Positions 1 through 7,043 of a stretch of 64,000 nucleotides of DNA are shown one piece after another (the first letter of the stretch is position 1; each line of letters starts with the position of its first letter). The notes below the pieces were generated by a model. It did no database searches and had not been told where the DNA came from. It saw only the letters and a program-made list of their open reading frames with translations. A program made the translations under genes and the position numbers. Source of the DNA: Planctomycetota bacterium (GTDB lineage: Bacteria; Planctomycetota; Phycisphaerae; Phycisphaerales; SM1A02); NCBI GenBank assembly GCA_022574595.1, contig JACZRS010000003.1, positions 62,001 through 126,000 of the forward strand. Direction: 5' to 3'.

Positions 1-1
1 T

Positions 2-1300
2 GGTTTTACGTTTACGACTAATAAAAGAAAGACTATTGATCTTGCGCCCACACAACATCGCCGTGAAAGAGTGCTGGAAATCCTAGGCAGAGAGCTTGAT
101 GGTGAACTTCTTGAGCTTGATGTAAATGAGCGAGGTATAGGAATGTGGGGGATGATTGGTAAACCCGCAATCGCGCGCGGAACCAATCGACACATGCAAG
201 TGTTTCTAAACGGCAGATCTATTACCGATCGATCTATCACACACGCAATCAAAGAAGCGTATCGAGGTCTGATCGATCCAACGCGACACCCGACGATTGT
301 GCTGTTTATGCAAATGGATCCTGCTATGGTGGATGTCAATGTGCATCCAACCAAAGCGGAAGTGCGTTTCCGCAATCAAGCTGCGGTACATGGTGCGGTT
401 TTGTCTGCGGTTCGCAATCGGTTAAGAGAAGATGATTTAACACCTACGTTTGATTTGTCGCGGCCTGGGGTTGGTTCGCTTAGCATACCTGGATTTAAGC
501 CGGAGTTTGCTAGTGGTGTAGGTTCCGGGGGTGGGGGATCAAGCTCACAAGAATCTACCAGTCAGTTTGTTGATTATTTTCGTCGGTTGGATCCGTTGCA
601 GAAGGGGTTTATTTATAGCGAGGTTAAGGAGGTTTTGGCGGAGTCGGTACCGGAATTGTTGGATGATGATAACGCGAAGCCGCAAGCGGCACAGGATATG
701 GAAGTCCTGCCTATGGTTCGTGCGGTTGAAGATGTGCTGCAAATTCATTCTAGTTTTTTAGTTACTCAGGATGAACATGGTTTACTTATTATCGATCAAC
801 ATGCGCTGCATGAACGCGTTATGTTTGAAAAATTAAAGGAAGCGATCGGTAAGGGTAATCTCGAATCGCAGCGATTATTAATGCCCGCTCCGGTTGATAT
901 TGATGCATCGCAAATGGAATTGCTAGTATCACTTAAACCCTTGCTTGATCGCATCGGTATTGAAGCGGAACAAATAGGCCCGGCAGCAATCGGCATAAAC
1001 GCATTTTCATCATTCCTCTTTGAGCGCGGCGTAGAACCAGCAGAATTCATACTCGAACTATTTAATAAAGCTTCCGCTGAAGGATTAAACAACGACACCG
1101 AAGCTGCGCTTCATGAAGTTTTAGACATGATGGCCTGCAAAGCTGCCATCAAGGCCGGCGATAAACTAACAACCCAGGAAATCACAGACCTGTTAAGACA
1201 AAGAGAAATAGTCGAACGATCAAGTAACTGCCCCCACGGCCGCCCAACAACTCTTAGATTAAGTATAGAAGAACTGGAAAAGCAATTTGGGAGAAGGTGA
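2..1300 (+). CDS. mutL: DNA mismatch repair protein MutL (5' end outside window)
   Basis: The reading frame is open from base 2, so the gene runs in from the left; the GTG at 71 is only an internal codon. MutL receives the mismatch signal from MutS and directs strand removal. The N-terminal GHKL ATPase motifs lie outside the window. Visible are the end of the transducer domain with the family motif VDVNVHPTKAEVRF (about bases 331-372), a Gly/Ser-rich linker near 520-560, and the C-terminal dimerisation/nuclease domain. That domain keeps the metal-binding motif DQHALHERVMFE (the DQHA-x2-E-x4-E pattern), ACKAAIKAGDKL, and CPHGRPT. These are the marks of a latent-endonuclease MutL, as in most bacteria that lack MutH. 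A hairpin terminator follows directly. Identification is firm. Confidence 0.96.
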   Translation, partial: GFTFTTNKRKTIDLAPTQHRRERVLEILGRELDGELLELDVNERGIGMWGMIGKPAIARGTNRHMQVFLNGRSITDRSITHAIKEAYRGLIDPTRHPTIVLFMQMDPAMVDVNVHPTKAEVRFRNQAAVHGAVLSAVRNRLREDDLTPTFDLSRPGVGSLSIPGFKPEFASGVGSGGGGSSSQESTSQFVDYFRRLDPLQKGFIYSEVKEVLAESVPELLDDDNAKPQAAQDMEVLPMVRAVEDVLQIHSSFLVTQDEHGLLIIDQHALHERVMFEKLKEAIGKGNLESQRLLMPAPVDIDASQMELLVSLKPLLDRIGIEAEQIGPAAIGINAFSSFLFERGVEPAEFILELFNKASAEGLNNDTEAALHEVLDMMACKAAIKAGDKLTTQEITDLLRQREIVERSSNCPHGRPTTLRLSIEELEKQFGRR

Positions 1301-1315
1301 TGGCCACCCCAGACG

Positions 1316-1343
1316 CCCACGGATAGCAATCCGTGTGGGTTTT
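1316..1343 (+). terminator. Rho-independent terminator after mutL
   Basis: A stem CCCACGGAT / ATCCGTGtgGGG with a 4-base loop (AGCA) is followed by TTTT, 15 bases after the mutL stop. A closely related hairpin (CCCATGGAT...ATCCGTGAG) follows the FG-GAP gene at 45091-45112, so this may be a dispersed terminator-like repeat of this genome. Confidence 0.7.
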
Positions 1344-1382
1344 ACCCAAAACGTGTATTGAGGTGGCGATAATAATTTTAGC

Positions 1383-2474
1383 ATGTACCAGATTCCCAAA
1401 GTCATTCAAGTCGATGAATTGCCGAATGGTGTGCGTTATTGTTTGCCTAAACGGCGCGGAGTCAGTAATCAAGATATTTGGTTATATCATATCTTGATGA
1501 GCGTGACACCTGTGAGGCTACTGGTTGTGTGGGCAGCCTTGGCCAAAATGAAATGGGGGAGCTTTCTTGATTATTTCTTCGGATACAATGTACTTGTACT
1601 AGGTGATCAGGGCATTGAGCGAACAGTTCATGTCAGGCGTACTACTTGGTTAAGTTACATACCTTTCAGTCAAATTAACAAGCTAGTCATAGAACCCCCG
1701 ACGGCGATAATGCGTAACGTCGAACGCGGCTCATTTCCACCTTGTGGTGCGGTGACGGCAGACCTTGTAGCAGAAGATGAAAATGGCGATGCGGCGGTTC
1801 TACTTGCCTCTTATCCTCGGCAATGGGTTATTCCAATTGCGGTTGATTTATCAAGACGCATTAACAATGAAAATCTTGGAATGGATGAGATATCTGTTTA
1901 CGATAGAACGCTATCAAGTTTTGCAAGAACTAATATCAGTGAACAACCTGATTCGAGTTCTATACATGTTGATAAGAATTCTTCCAGGCTGCTTTTATCT
2001 GTTCCCCCAATTGGATTTAAAAAATCAAATCTGGAAGGCGCGTTAGCTTCACTCTTGTTTATTACAGGAGGCTTAGCGTTCATCTATGCTTCGTTTCGAC
2101 TTTTGCAGCCTGCAAATTCATTATCTCAATGGTTATCCTTTGATGTAATCTTAAGCGTGGGAATTGTTGCTTTTGCTGTGGGGCTCTATACATGCTTCTC
2201 CAATTTATACGTAACTTTTGCACGCACGGATTATGAGATAGACAGTACGCGCATGATCGTCTTCGAGCATAAGGTCATGATGACCAGCGAGAAGAGTTGG
2301 TTATTAGAAGATATATTTGATATCCGAGCGGTTGGTCCAGAAAATGATGGGAAAAGTATACGCTTATTTTTAAGTGACGGATACTGTATTAATCTGAATT
2401 ATGGTAGAAATGAAGAAGAACTGTGCTGGCTTGCAACAAGACTTCGCAACGCAGCCCTAATTTCAAACTCATAA
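1383..2474 (+). CDS. Hypothetical membrane protein
   Basis: A 363-residue protein I do not recognise. It starts at an ATG about 40 bases after the mutL terminator. A hydrophobic patch at roughly residues 40-75 and two clear membrane segments at about 220-245 and 252-278 are visible. The segments between and after them are soluble, and the last 70 residues (ending near NYGRNEEELCWLATRL) look like a small beta-rich domain. The pattern (early hydrophobic patch, soluble domain, paired helices, C-terminal beta domain) resembles PH-like/DUF3592-type planctomycete membrane proteins, but this is only a guess. It is monocistronic: the next genes face the other way and their ends converge at 2492. Confidence 0.7.
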   Translation: MYQIPKVIQVDELPNGVRYCLPKRRGVSNQDIWLYHILMSVTPVRLLVVWAALAKMKWGSFLDYFFGYNVLVLGDQGIERTVHVRRTTWLSYIPFSQINKLVIEPPTAIMRNVERGSFPPCGAVTADLVAEDENGDAAVLLASYPRQWVIPIAVDLSRRINNENLGMDEISVYDRTLSSFARTNISEQPDSSSIHVDKNSSRLLLSVPPIGFKKSNLEGALASLLFITGGLAFIYASFRLLQPANSLSQWLSFDVILSVGIVAFAVGLYTCFSNLYVTFARTDYEIDSTRMIVFEHKVMMTSEKSWLLEDIFDIRAVGPENDGKSIRLFLSDGYCINLNYGRNEEELCWLATRLRNAALISNS

Positions 2475-2491
2475 AGAAATATATATTTGTT

Positions 2492-2737
2492 TCATCCACC
2501 ACTAACTGGTGGAATTAGCGCTAGCGTGTCGCCATCTTTTATTTCTGTATTGGTATTGCAGTATTGTTCATTGATTGCTACTGCAATTGAGTTGCGCATT
2601 TGTGCGATTGTTTTGTGTTCTTGTGCTAGTTCGTTTAAAGCTTCGTTTACTGTTGCGCCATTTGATAGTTCGATCGTTATGCGATCTTTGCCGATTGTTT
2701 GTGCTAACTGAGCGAATAGTAAAACTTGGCATTGCAT
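2492..2737 (-). CDS. moaD: Molybdopterin synthase small subunit (MoaD)
   Basis: An 81-residue ubiquitin-like sulfur carrier. The C-terminal thiocarboxylation tail is intact (PPVSGG), and length and the LFAQLAQTIG opening fit MoaD. It donates sulfur to precursor Z with MoaE to make molybdopterin; MoaE is not in the window. It is the last gene of the minus-strand operon that begins at the cobalamin riboswitch, 15 bases after moeA. Its ATG has no strong Shine-Dalgarno sequence, which suggests translational coupling to moeA. Confidence 0.92.
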   Translation of the reverse strand: MQCQVLLFAQLAQTIGKDRITIELSNGATVNEALNELAQEHKTIAQMRNSIAVAINEQYCNTNTEIKDGDTLALIPPVSGG

Positions 2738-2752
2738 GAAAATTGAATCGCT

Positions 2753-3949
2753 TTATGGGTAAGGTAGGAAGCGCAGTTGCGTTCCTTCAATTACAGCTTC
2801 TTCTTTAATCGGTAATTCTAATAAACCGTGCGTTGGTGCGGTGTGGGATATGTCGCCGGATCCCGCCCAGTTTGGGACTTCAGCGCGGCCATCATTTAAC
2901 AAAATCGCAGGGCGAAATGCTCTGCGTTTGGGGTTGGCTTTTACTGTATGTGATAATTCTACTTTGCGCCATGGCAAGAGTGGATCGAGGCCTAGCATTT
3001 TGCGCACGATGGGCCAAATGAAAATGCAGGTACAACTTAAAGCAGAAACCGGATTGCCCGGCAAACCAACTACCACACAATTATCAGGAGCTTGGCCAAC
3101 ATAAATAGGTTTGCCCGGCTGAATCGCAGCCCGTCTTAGTGTTGCCTTCACGCCTAGCTCTTCAAAGGCTGGCGGGAAGAAATCGCGATCACCCGCACTG
3201 ATCCCGCCAATCGTTATTACTAAATCAGAGTTTGCGATCGCATCTCTAACAGCCTCGGTAGTTAACTTCGCATCATCAACTATATGTATATGTTGCGTCG
3301 GCTCTGCGCCAATGCGTTTAAGTAACTCAAGCAACATAGGCCCATTGGAATTACGAATTTGATGATCTTCAACGGGCGAGTCAGCAGGCAAAATTTCATC
3401 GCCTGAGGTTAACACTATTGCGCATGGCCGACGTATTACCGCAATTTTAGCTTTGCCAACTGTTGCAGCGATTGCGATATGTTGGGCTTTGATTATTGTT
3501 CCTTTTGCAACAAGATGATCGCCTAGCTTTGCATCAGAACCGTAGGGATGAACCGCATTGCCTTGCTTGATCGAATCAATAGTAAAACTAACCGGATCAT
3601 TGCGATCAGATAATTCATGTTGAATTACCGTGTCAACATCTGCGGGCAGGGGGGCGCCAGTTGCGATTTTCACACAAGAACCAACCGGTACATCTAGTTT
3701 TCCATTAGAGCCAGCACTGACAGTTTCAACCACCGGCCAACTTGTTAATTCACCAACTTCAGCTGCGCGAAGAGCATAACCATCCATCTGCGCTCTATTA
3801 AATGGAGGTAAATCACGGTCGGCATTGATAGAGTCCCCAAGAACCCTGCCTGCTGCTTCAATCAGCGAAACGTTTTCTTGTTTCTTAGTTGCACTAATAG
3901 CTGTTAAAGCAGCAGACAGCGCATCGTTGTAATCCAGCAACTGATTCAT
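2753..3949 (-). CDS. moeA: Molybdopterin molybdenumtransferase (MoeA)
   Basis: A 398-residue full-length MoeA, which inserts molybdate into adenylated molybdopterin to give active Moco. Visible are the N-terminal PPFNRAQMDGYALRA block (about residues 47-61), the GAPLPADVDTVI segment, the MoCF_biosynth core (TSGDEILP, ITIGGISAGDRDF) and the C-terminal beta domain beginning near PGKPIYVGQ with GLPGNPVSALSC. The start ATG overlaps the stop of the upstream hydrolase by 4 bases (ATGA), indicating coupled translation. It sits in an operon led by a B12 riboswitch, an unusual place for a Moco gene. Confidence 0.95.
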   Translation of the reverse strand: MNQLLDYNDALSAALTAISATKKQENVSLIEAAGRVLGDSINADRDLPPFNRAQMDGYALRAAEVGELTSWPVVETVSAGSNGKLDVPVGSCVKIATGAPLPADVDTVIQHELSDRNDPVSFTIDSIKQGNAVHPYGSDAKLGDHLVAKGTIIKAQHIAIAATVGKAKIAVIRRPCAIVLTSGDEILPADSPVEDHQIRNSNGPMLLELLKRIGAEPTQHIHIVDDAKLTTEAVRDAIANSDLVITIGGISAGDRDFFPPAFEELGVKATLRRAAIQPGKPIYVGQAPDNCVVVGLPGNPVSALSCTCIFIWPIVRKMLGLDPLLPWRKVELSHTVKANPKRRAFRPAILLNDGRAEVPNWAGSGDISHTAPTHGLLELPIKEEAVIEGTQLRFLPYP

Positions 3950-4755
3950 GAGGTTTTAGCAAGCGCGGAATTCTGCCCCATAGACTCGAAAAACCGTGTT
4001 ATGTGGTTTAAGCATACTCCGCGTCCTGGTTGCTGCGTAAAGAAATGATCCGCAAGCGCGATTAATGTGTGCTGGACATGGTGATCTGCAAGTTCAATGG
4101 CGCGCGAGTATTCGTAGGAAATTTCAGCAGGAACCGCACGGTCGGCTGCGCCATGAAGAATCAACGTAGGCCGATCGTGTAATGCTGCGTCTTGTGGAGG
4201 CGTTAGATTCTTCAGATCAGCAAAGTAATGTTCGTTTGCTTGCTCAACGCCAAGTAGTGGAGCAGATTCGCCGTCGCCATTACTCGATATGTGTGCAAGA
4301 ACATCATCGGGAGTTGTAGGCGCCAGCAGACATAACCTTGCGATTTGATCTGTGCGCTTAGTCAAACACGCAGCAACGATACTCCCAAGCGAAAATCCCA
4401 ATACACCGATACGCCTAAGGTCGATTTTTTCTTGCAAGGCTAACCAACGAAATACAGCCGAGGCTGCATCAATTGATTCAACAGCCAAGCGCTCGGTTGC
4501 CTGGCCGTTGGATTCTTGACCGCAGGGTCCAAACGTAAGCGTTGCAATCCCCGCCCTATGTAGAGCATCTGCTAAATGCTCAAATAGCTCATCTGTAAAA
4601 GGACTAGGTGTAGCTAGCCCATCACACATTAATATTGCTGCGCAGCGATCATCATCACCGTTGGTTTCAGGTCGAGAGAATGTGCCTCGAACTTTACGAT
4701 CACCAACATCCAATGTGAACTGCTTCACTTTGCGCATGGCAGGCATGATACGCAT
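3946..4755 (-). CDS. Alpha/beta hydrolase, dienelactone-hydrolase-like
   Basis: A 269-residue predicted cytoplasmic serine hydrolase. The nucleophile elbow is GFSLGS (near residue 118), a putative acid lies in ILHGAADRAVP and a histidine in LADHFFTQQPGR. The N-terminal beta sheet with DGLATPSPFTDELFEHLADAL resembles the YfbL/DLH-like hydrolases. Substrate unknown. No signal peptide is visible. The start (4755) directly abuts the stop of the upstream pseudopilin and the stop overlaps moeA by 4 bases, so it is inside the riboswitch-led operon. ATGs at codons 4 and 7 are alternative starts. Confidence 0.8.
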   Translation of the reverse strand: MRIMPAMRKVKQFTLDVGDRKVRGTFSRPETNGDDDRCAAILMCDGLATPSPFTDELFEHLADALHRAGIATLTFGPCGQESNGQATERLAVESIDAASAVFRWLALQEKIDLRRIGVLGFSLGSIVAACLTKRTDQIARLCLLAPTTPDDVLAHISSNGDGESAPLLGVEQANEHYFADLKNLTPPQDAALHDRPTLILHGAADRAVPAEISYEYSRAIELADHHVQHTLIALADHFFTQQPGRGVCLNHITRFFESMGQNSALAKTS

Positions 4756-5532
4756 TTACTCATGACTTGGGTTGTAAGCTGAATCATAATCTGAAAGGAA
4801 GCCGTTATTGGGATAGTCCATTATCTCTTTTAATAGCTGTTCGGTGGCGAATCTGCCTTTCCTCGCGTGTCCAACCGAGTTGACATGCCCATCTACATAT
4901 GCAACATTTGTTGAGCCGGTATGGCGAAATGCCTGGGTTCCAGCGTAGATCGTGGCTAGGTCGTATTCTTCGCTATTTAATGGAGCGCGCATGAATTTGT
5001 TAGCTCCGGATGAATAACCACCATCTCCAAACATTGCGGTTTGTGATGATCGCTGACATGCGTGCGGTTTGACTCCCCACCGAACTGGTTTGAATCCAAT
5101 ATTAGGAAATGGCGCTTCACCGCCTATGTAGGTTGTGTTGTAGTTGTATCCGGTGAAGGGATCGCCCGAGTAGTTTGCAGATCCGTGATATTCCGGGCAT
5201 TGCTGGACCGAATCGGGATTATTTCCAAACGACCATAGCGGGCCTGGTTCTATCAGCTCGCCGCCCATAGTTGTAACCCAATCCCACGCAACTTGAACTA
5301 ACAGTCCATCGCGCGACTCAAATCGAAGCGCAACTGGAAAAACATCATAAACCGCAGCATAACTTTGTGAGGCCAAACTCATTTGCCGAAGGTTAGAAAC
5401 ACATTGGGTAGATCGGCCTGCCGCTTTGATACTCCCTAATGTGGGCATCAAAATCCCCAGCAGCAAAGTAACAAGACCGATCACCACAATGAGTTCTACC
5501 AGTGTAAATCCACGTGGTAATTTGCGTTTCAT
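4756..5532 (-). CDS. Type II pseudopilin-like protein, H-x9-DG family (DUF1559-like)
   Basis: A 258-residue protein with a prepilin peptidase site, MKRKLPRG|FTLVELIVV, followed by the usual hydrophobic helix (about residues 9-30), and a C-terminal H-x9-DG motif (H-TGSTNVAYV-DG). This is the large planctomycete pseudopilin family. I chose the ATG at 5532 rather than the TTG at 5538 because it forms a 4-base ATGA overlap with the stop of the upstream surface protein and gives the standard leader. Such proteins are thought to form pilus-like or type II secretion-like structures in the cell envelope. The pairing with a dockerin-like surface protein and the B12 riboswitch suggests an envelope role linked to cobalamin, which is inference only. 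Confidence 0.88.
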   Translation of the reverse strand: MKRKLPRGFTLVELIVVIGLVTLLLGILMPTLGSIKAAGRSTQCVSNLRQMSLASQSYAAVYDVFPVALRFESRDGLLVQVAWDWVTTMGGELIEPGPLWSFGNNPDSVQQCPEYHGSANYSGDPFTGYNYNTTYIGGEAPFPNIGFKPVRWGVKPHACQRSSQTAMFGDGGYSSGANKFMRAPLNSEEYDLATIYAGTQAFRHTGSTNVAYVDGHVNSVGHARKGRFATEQLLKEIMDYPNNGFLSDYDSAYNPSHE

Positions 5533-6476
5533 GACCAAGCTGCAAAAAGGATTAATAGATCAGATGTACCGACGGTTTGATCGCCATCCAAATCACCTGG
5601 ACAATCTTCTGGCTCATTAGGACAAGGTCCCCATAAGCTAAACAGTATTAAAAGATCTATAGTAGAAACACTGCCATCTTGATTTAAATCTGCGGGATCA
5701 AACATTGGCGACACATCACTAAACGCATCGATTTCGACATTCAAGCTAGCATCAATCGGCACATATACGCGCACGAAGCTAATTGAATCCAAACCAACAT
5801 CAGCTAAATCAATCCCCACGCCGCCGCCTGATCCTGCATAAATATCCTTTAGTTCGCTAGAATTCAAACCCATCAGATCGCCAAGGGTTATGGCTGGATC
5901 GACTGGCAATGAAAAATTTGTGAGTATACTGCCCGGATCTTGATCGTATGGACCCGAATCCAAGTAGCCATTCGTTGGAAATATGCCATCAGCTACTACC
6001 GATTTGATTTCAAACCAGTCAACGCCGTTTGCGCTAACTTCAACGATGCCGCCGTCACCACCGAAGAGTCCTGCTACGATTCCGTTGGGATAGTTGGCAT
6101 CAATAAAGCCGGCATTTCCAAAGATTAGTAAATCAATACCAAAGGGGTTGGCTGGGTCATCGGTGATGGGATTTTCAAAGCTAACGGTTAGATGCCCACC
6201 AACTCCGATAGAGACAATTTCATCCAGGCCAAATGGCGGGTTAAATGGGCTAACTACTCCGGGGAAGATTCCTTCACCGGTAAAGCGTTCAGGTGAGAAT
6301 AAAGCAACAAGAGGATCGGTATATCCCTTAGCTGCATTATCTCCTTGGTCATATTCGATCACTTGGTTGGCAAATGCTTCATTACCGCCGGGCAAGGCAA
6401 ATGCAGCAGGCGACTCAGCTAGGCTCAAGGCAAATGCGCAGATTACAACTGGGAAAATTCGGGTGACTCGGTACAT
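5529..6476 (-). CDS. Exported surface protein with C-terminal dockerin-like module, first gene after B12 riboswitch
   Basis: A 315-residue secreted protein. An N-terminal signal peptide (about residues 1-27, ending near AAFA) precedes a beta-rich domain with NPPFGLDEIVSIGVGG, ITDDPANPFGIDLLIFGNAG and SANGVDWFEI, which reads as a jelly-roll-type carbohydrate or ligand-binding domain. The last 60 residues carry two acidic calcium-loop repeats: DLNQDGSVSTIDLLILFSLW and DLDGDQTVGTSDLLILFAAW. This dockerin-type-I-like tail is frequent in Phycisphaerae exported proteins and probably serves cell-surface display. An AAGGA lies about 9 bases before the ATG. It is the first gene after a cobalamin riboswitch, so it is a candidate cobalamin-capture or B12-dependent surface protein. 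Function unproven. Confidence 0.85.
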   Translation of the reverse strand: MYRVTRIFPVVICAFALSLAESPAAFALPGGNEAFANQVIEYDQGDNAAKGYTDPLVALFSPERFTGEGIFPGVVSPFNPPFGLDEIVSIGVGGHLTVSFENPITDDPANPFGIDLLIFGNAGFIDANYPNGIVAGLFGGDGGIVEVSANGVDWFEIKSVVADGIFPTNGYLDSGPYDQDPGSILTNFSLPVDPAITLGDLMGLNSSELKDIYAGSGGGVGIDLADVGLDSISFVRVYVPIDASLNVEIDAFSDVSPMFDPADLNQDGSVSTIDLLILFSLWGPCPNEPEDCPGDLDGDQTVGTSDLLILFAAWS

Positions 6477-6630
6477 GGGAAGAATCCTTGATCTTTCGCT
6501 CTGTTTCGCGCAGAACGGTTCCCAACGGTGGTATTTCTACCCTCGCAAGCTCTTAGGATTCACAGCGAGATTCGGTGGGAACTAGCCGAAAGACGCAGCG
6601 CCAGAGCCCCTTGCGCGAGGGCAACGCTAA

Positions 6631-6835
6631 GCGTCTGTGGTAGGTCTTCCGGCTTCGGGTCCTTTTTCCTTGCGTTCACCTTCCCATTAGCCTCATAGAA
6701 GGGCTAACAGTGGCATATCGGACGCAAGGCCCTGATCAAAATCAGATACCCGTCACGGCGGCGCGACCGCGGCAGAATTTCACTGCCTTCCCTTATTAAG
6801 TCCCTGGGCTATCCCAGAACGGACACCGCAGACGC
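6631..6835 (-). promoter_or_regulatory. Cobalamin (AdoCbl-type) riboswitch
   Basis: Read on the minus strand, this region has the canonical order of B12 riboswitch blocks. P1 pairs GCGTCTGcGGT (6825-6835) with ACCaCAGACGC (6631-6641). Then follow GGGAAGGCAGTGAAATTCTG, CCGCGGTCGCGCC, a hairpin at about 6730-6745, GCCACTG (6708-6714), a P6-type hairpin TTAGCC...GGCTAA, GGGAAGG, and the B12 box AAGCCGGAAGACCTACC (6639-6655), which matches the consensus AGYCAGGAGACCTGCC at most positions. It lies about 155 bases before the surface-protein start, and no clear U-tract terminator follows, so control of translation or a Rho-type mechanism is possible. Confidence 0.93.
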
Positions 6836-7043
6836 TATAATAGTACCAGGAACCCCTAACCTTGCAAATGCGTAACGATTGTTAATCCCATCTGAACGGA
6901 GATTTATTGACACTGAGGGCTCCGTTCACTAGCTTAAGTAGTGGTGGGTATTGAATTTAGTACATGCTGCTGGAACCTCATTTTTGGGTTTTAAAGCATA
7001 ATTACCTAGGCGGAAGGTATTTCCCTATCAGGAGTAGACTCCG
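6836..7043. other. Divergent intergenic region
   Basis: About 200 bases between the riboswitch (minus) and the HEAT-repeat gene (plus). It must contain the promoters for both sides. I see no confident -35/-10 pair; an AT-rich stretch with TTTTAAAGCATAAT at about 6989-7002 is the best candidate for the plus-strand gene. No ORF or further structured RNA is evident. Confidence 0.4.

Noticed and set aside
71-1300. MutL starting at GTG 71
   Set aside because: The frame is open upstream to the window edge and the upstream codons fit MutL; it is a partial gene, not a short form.
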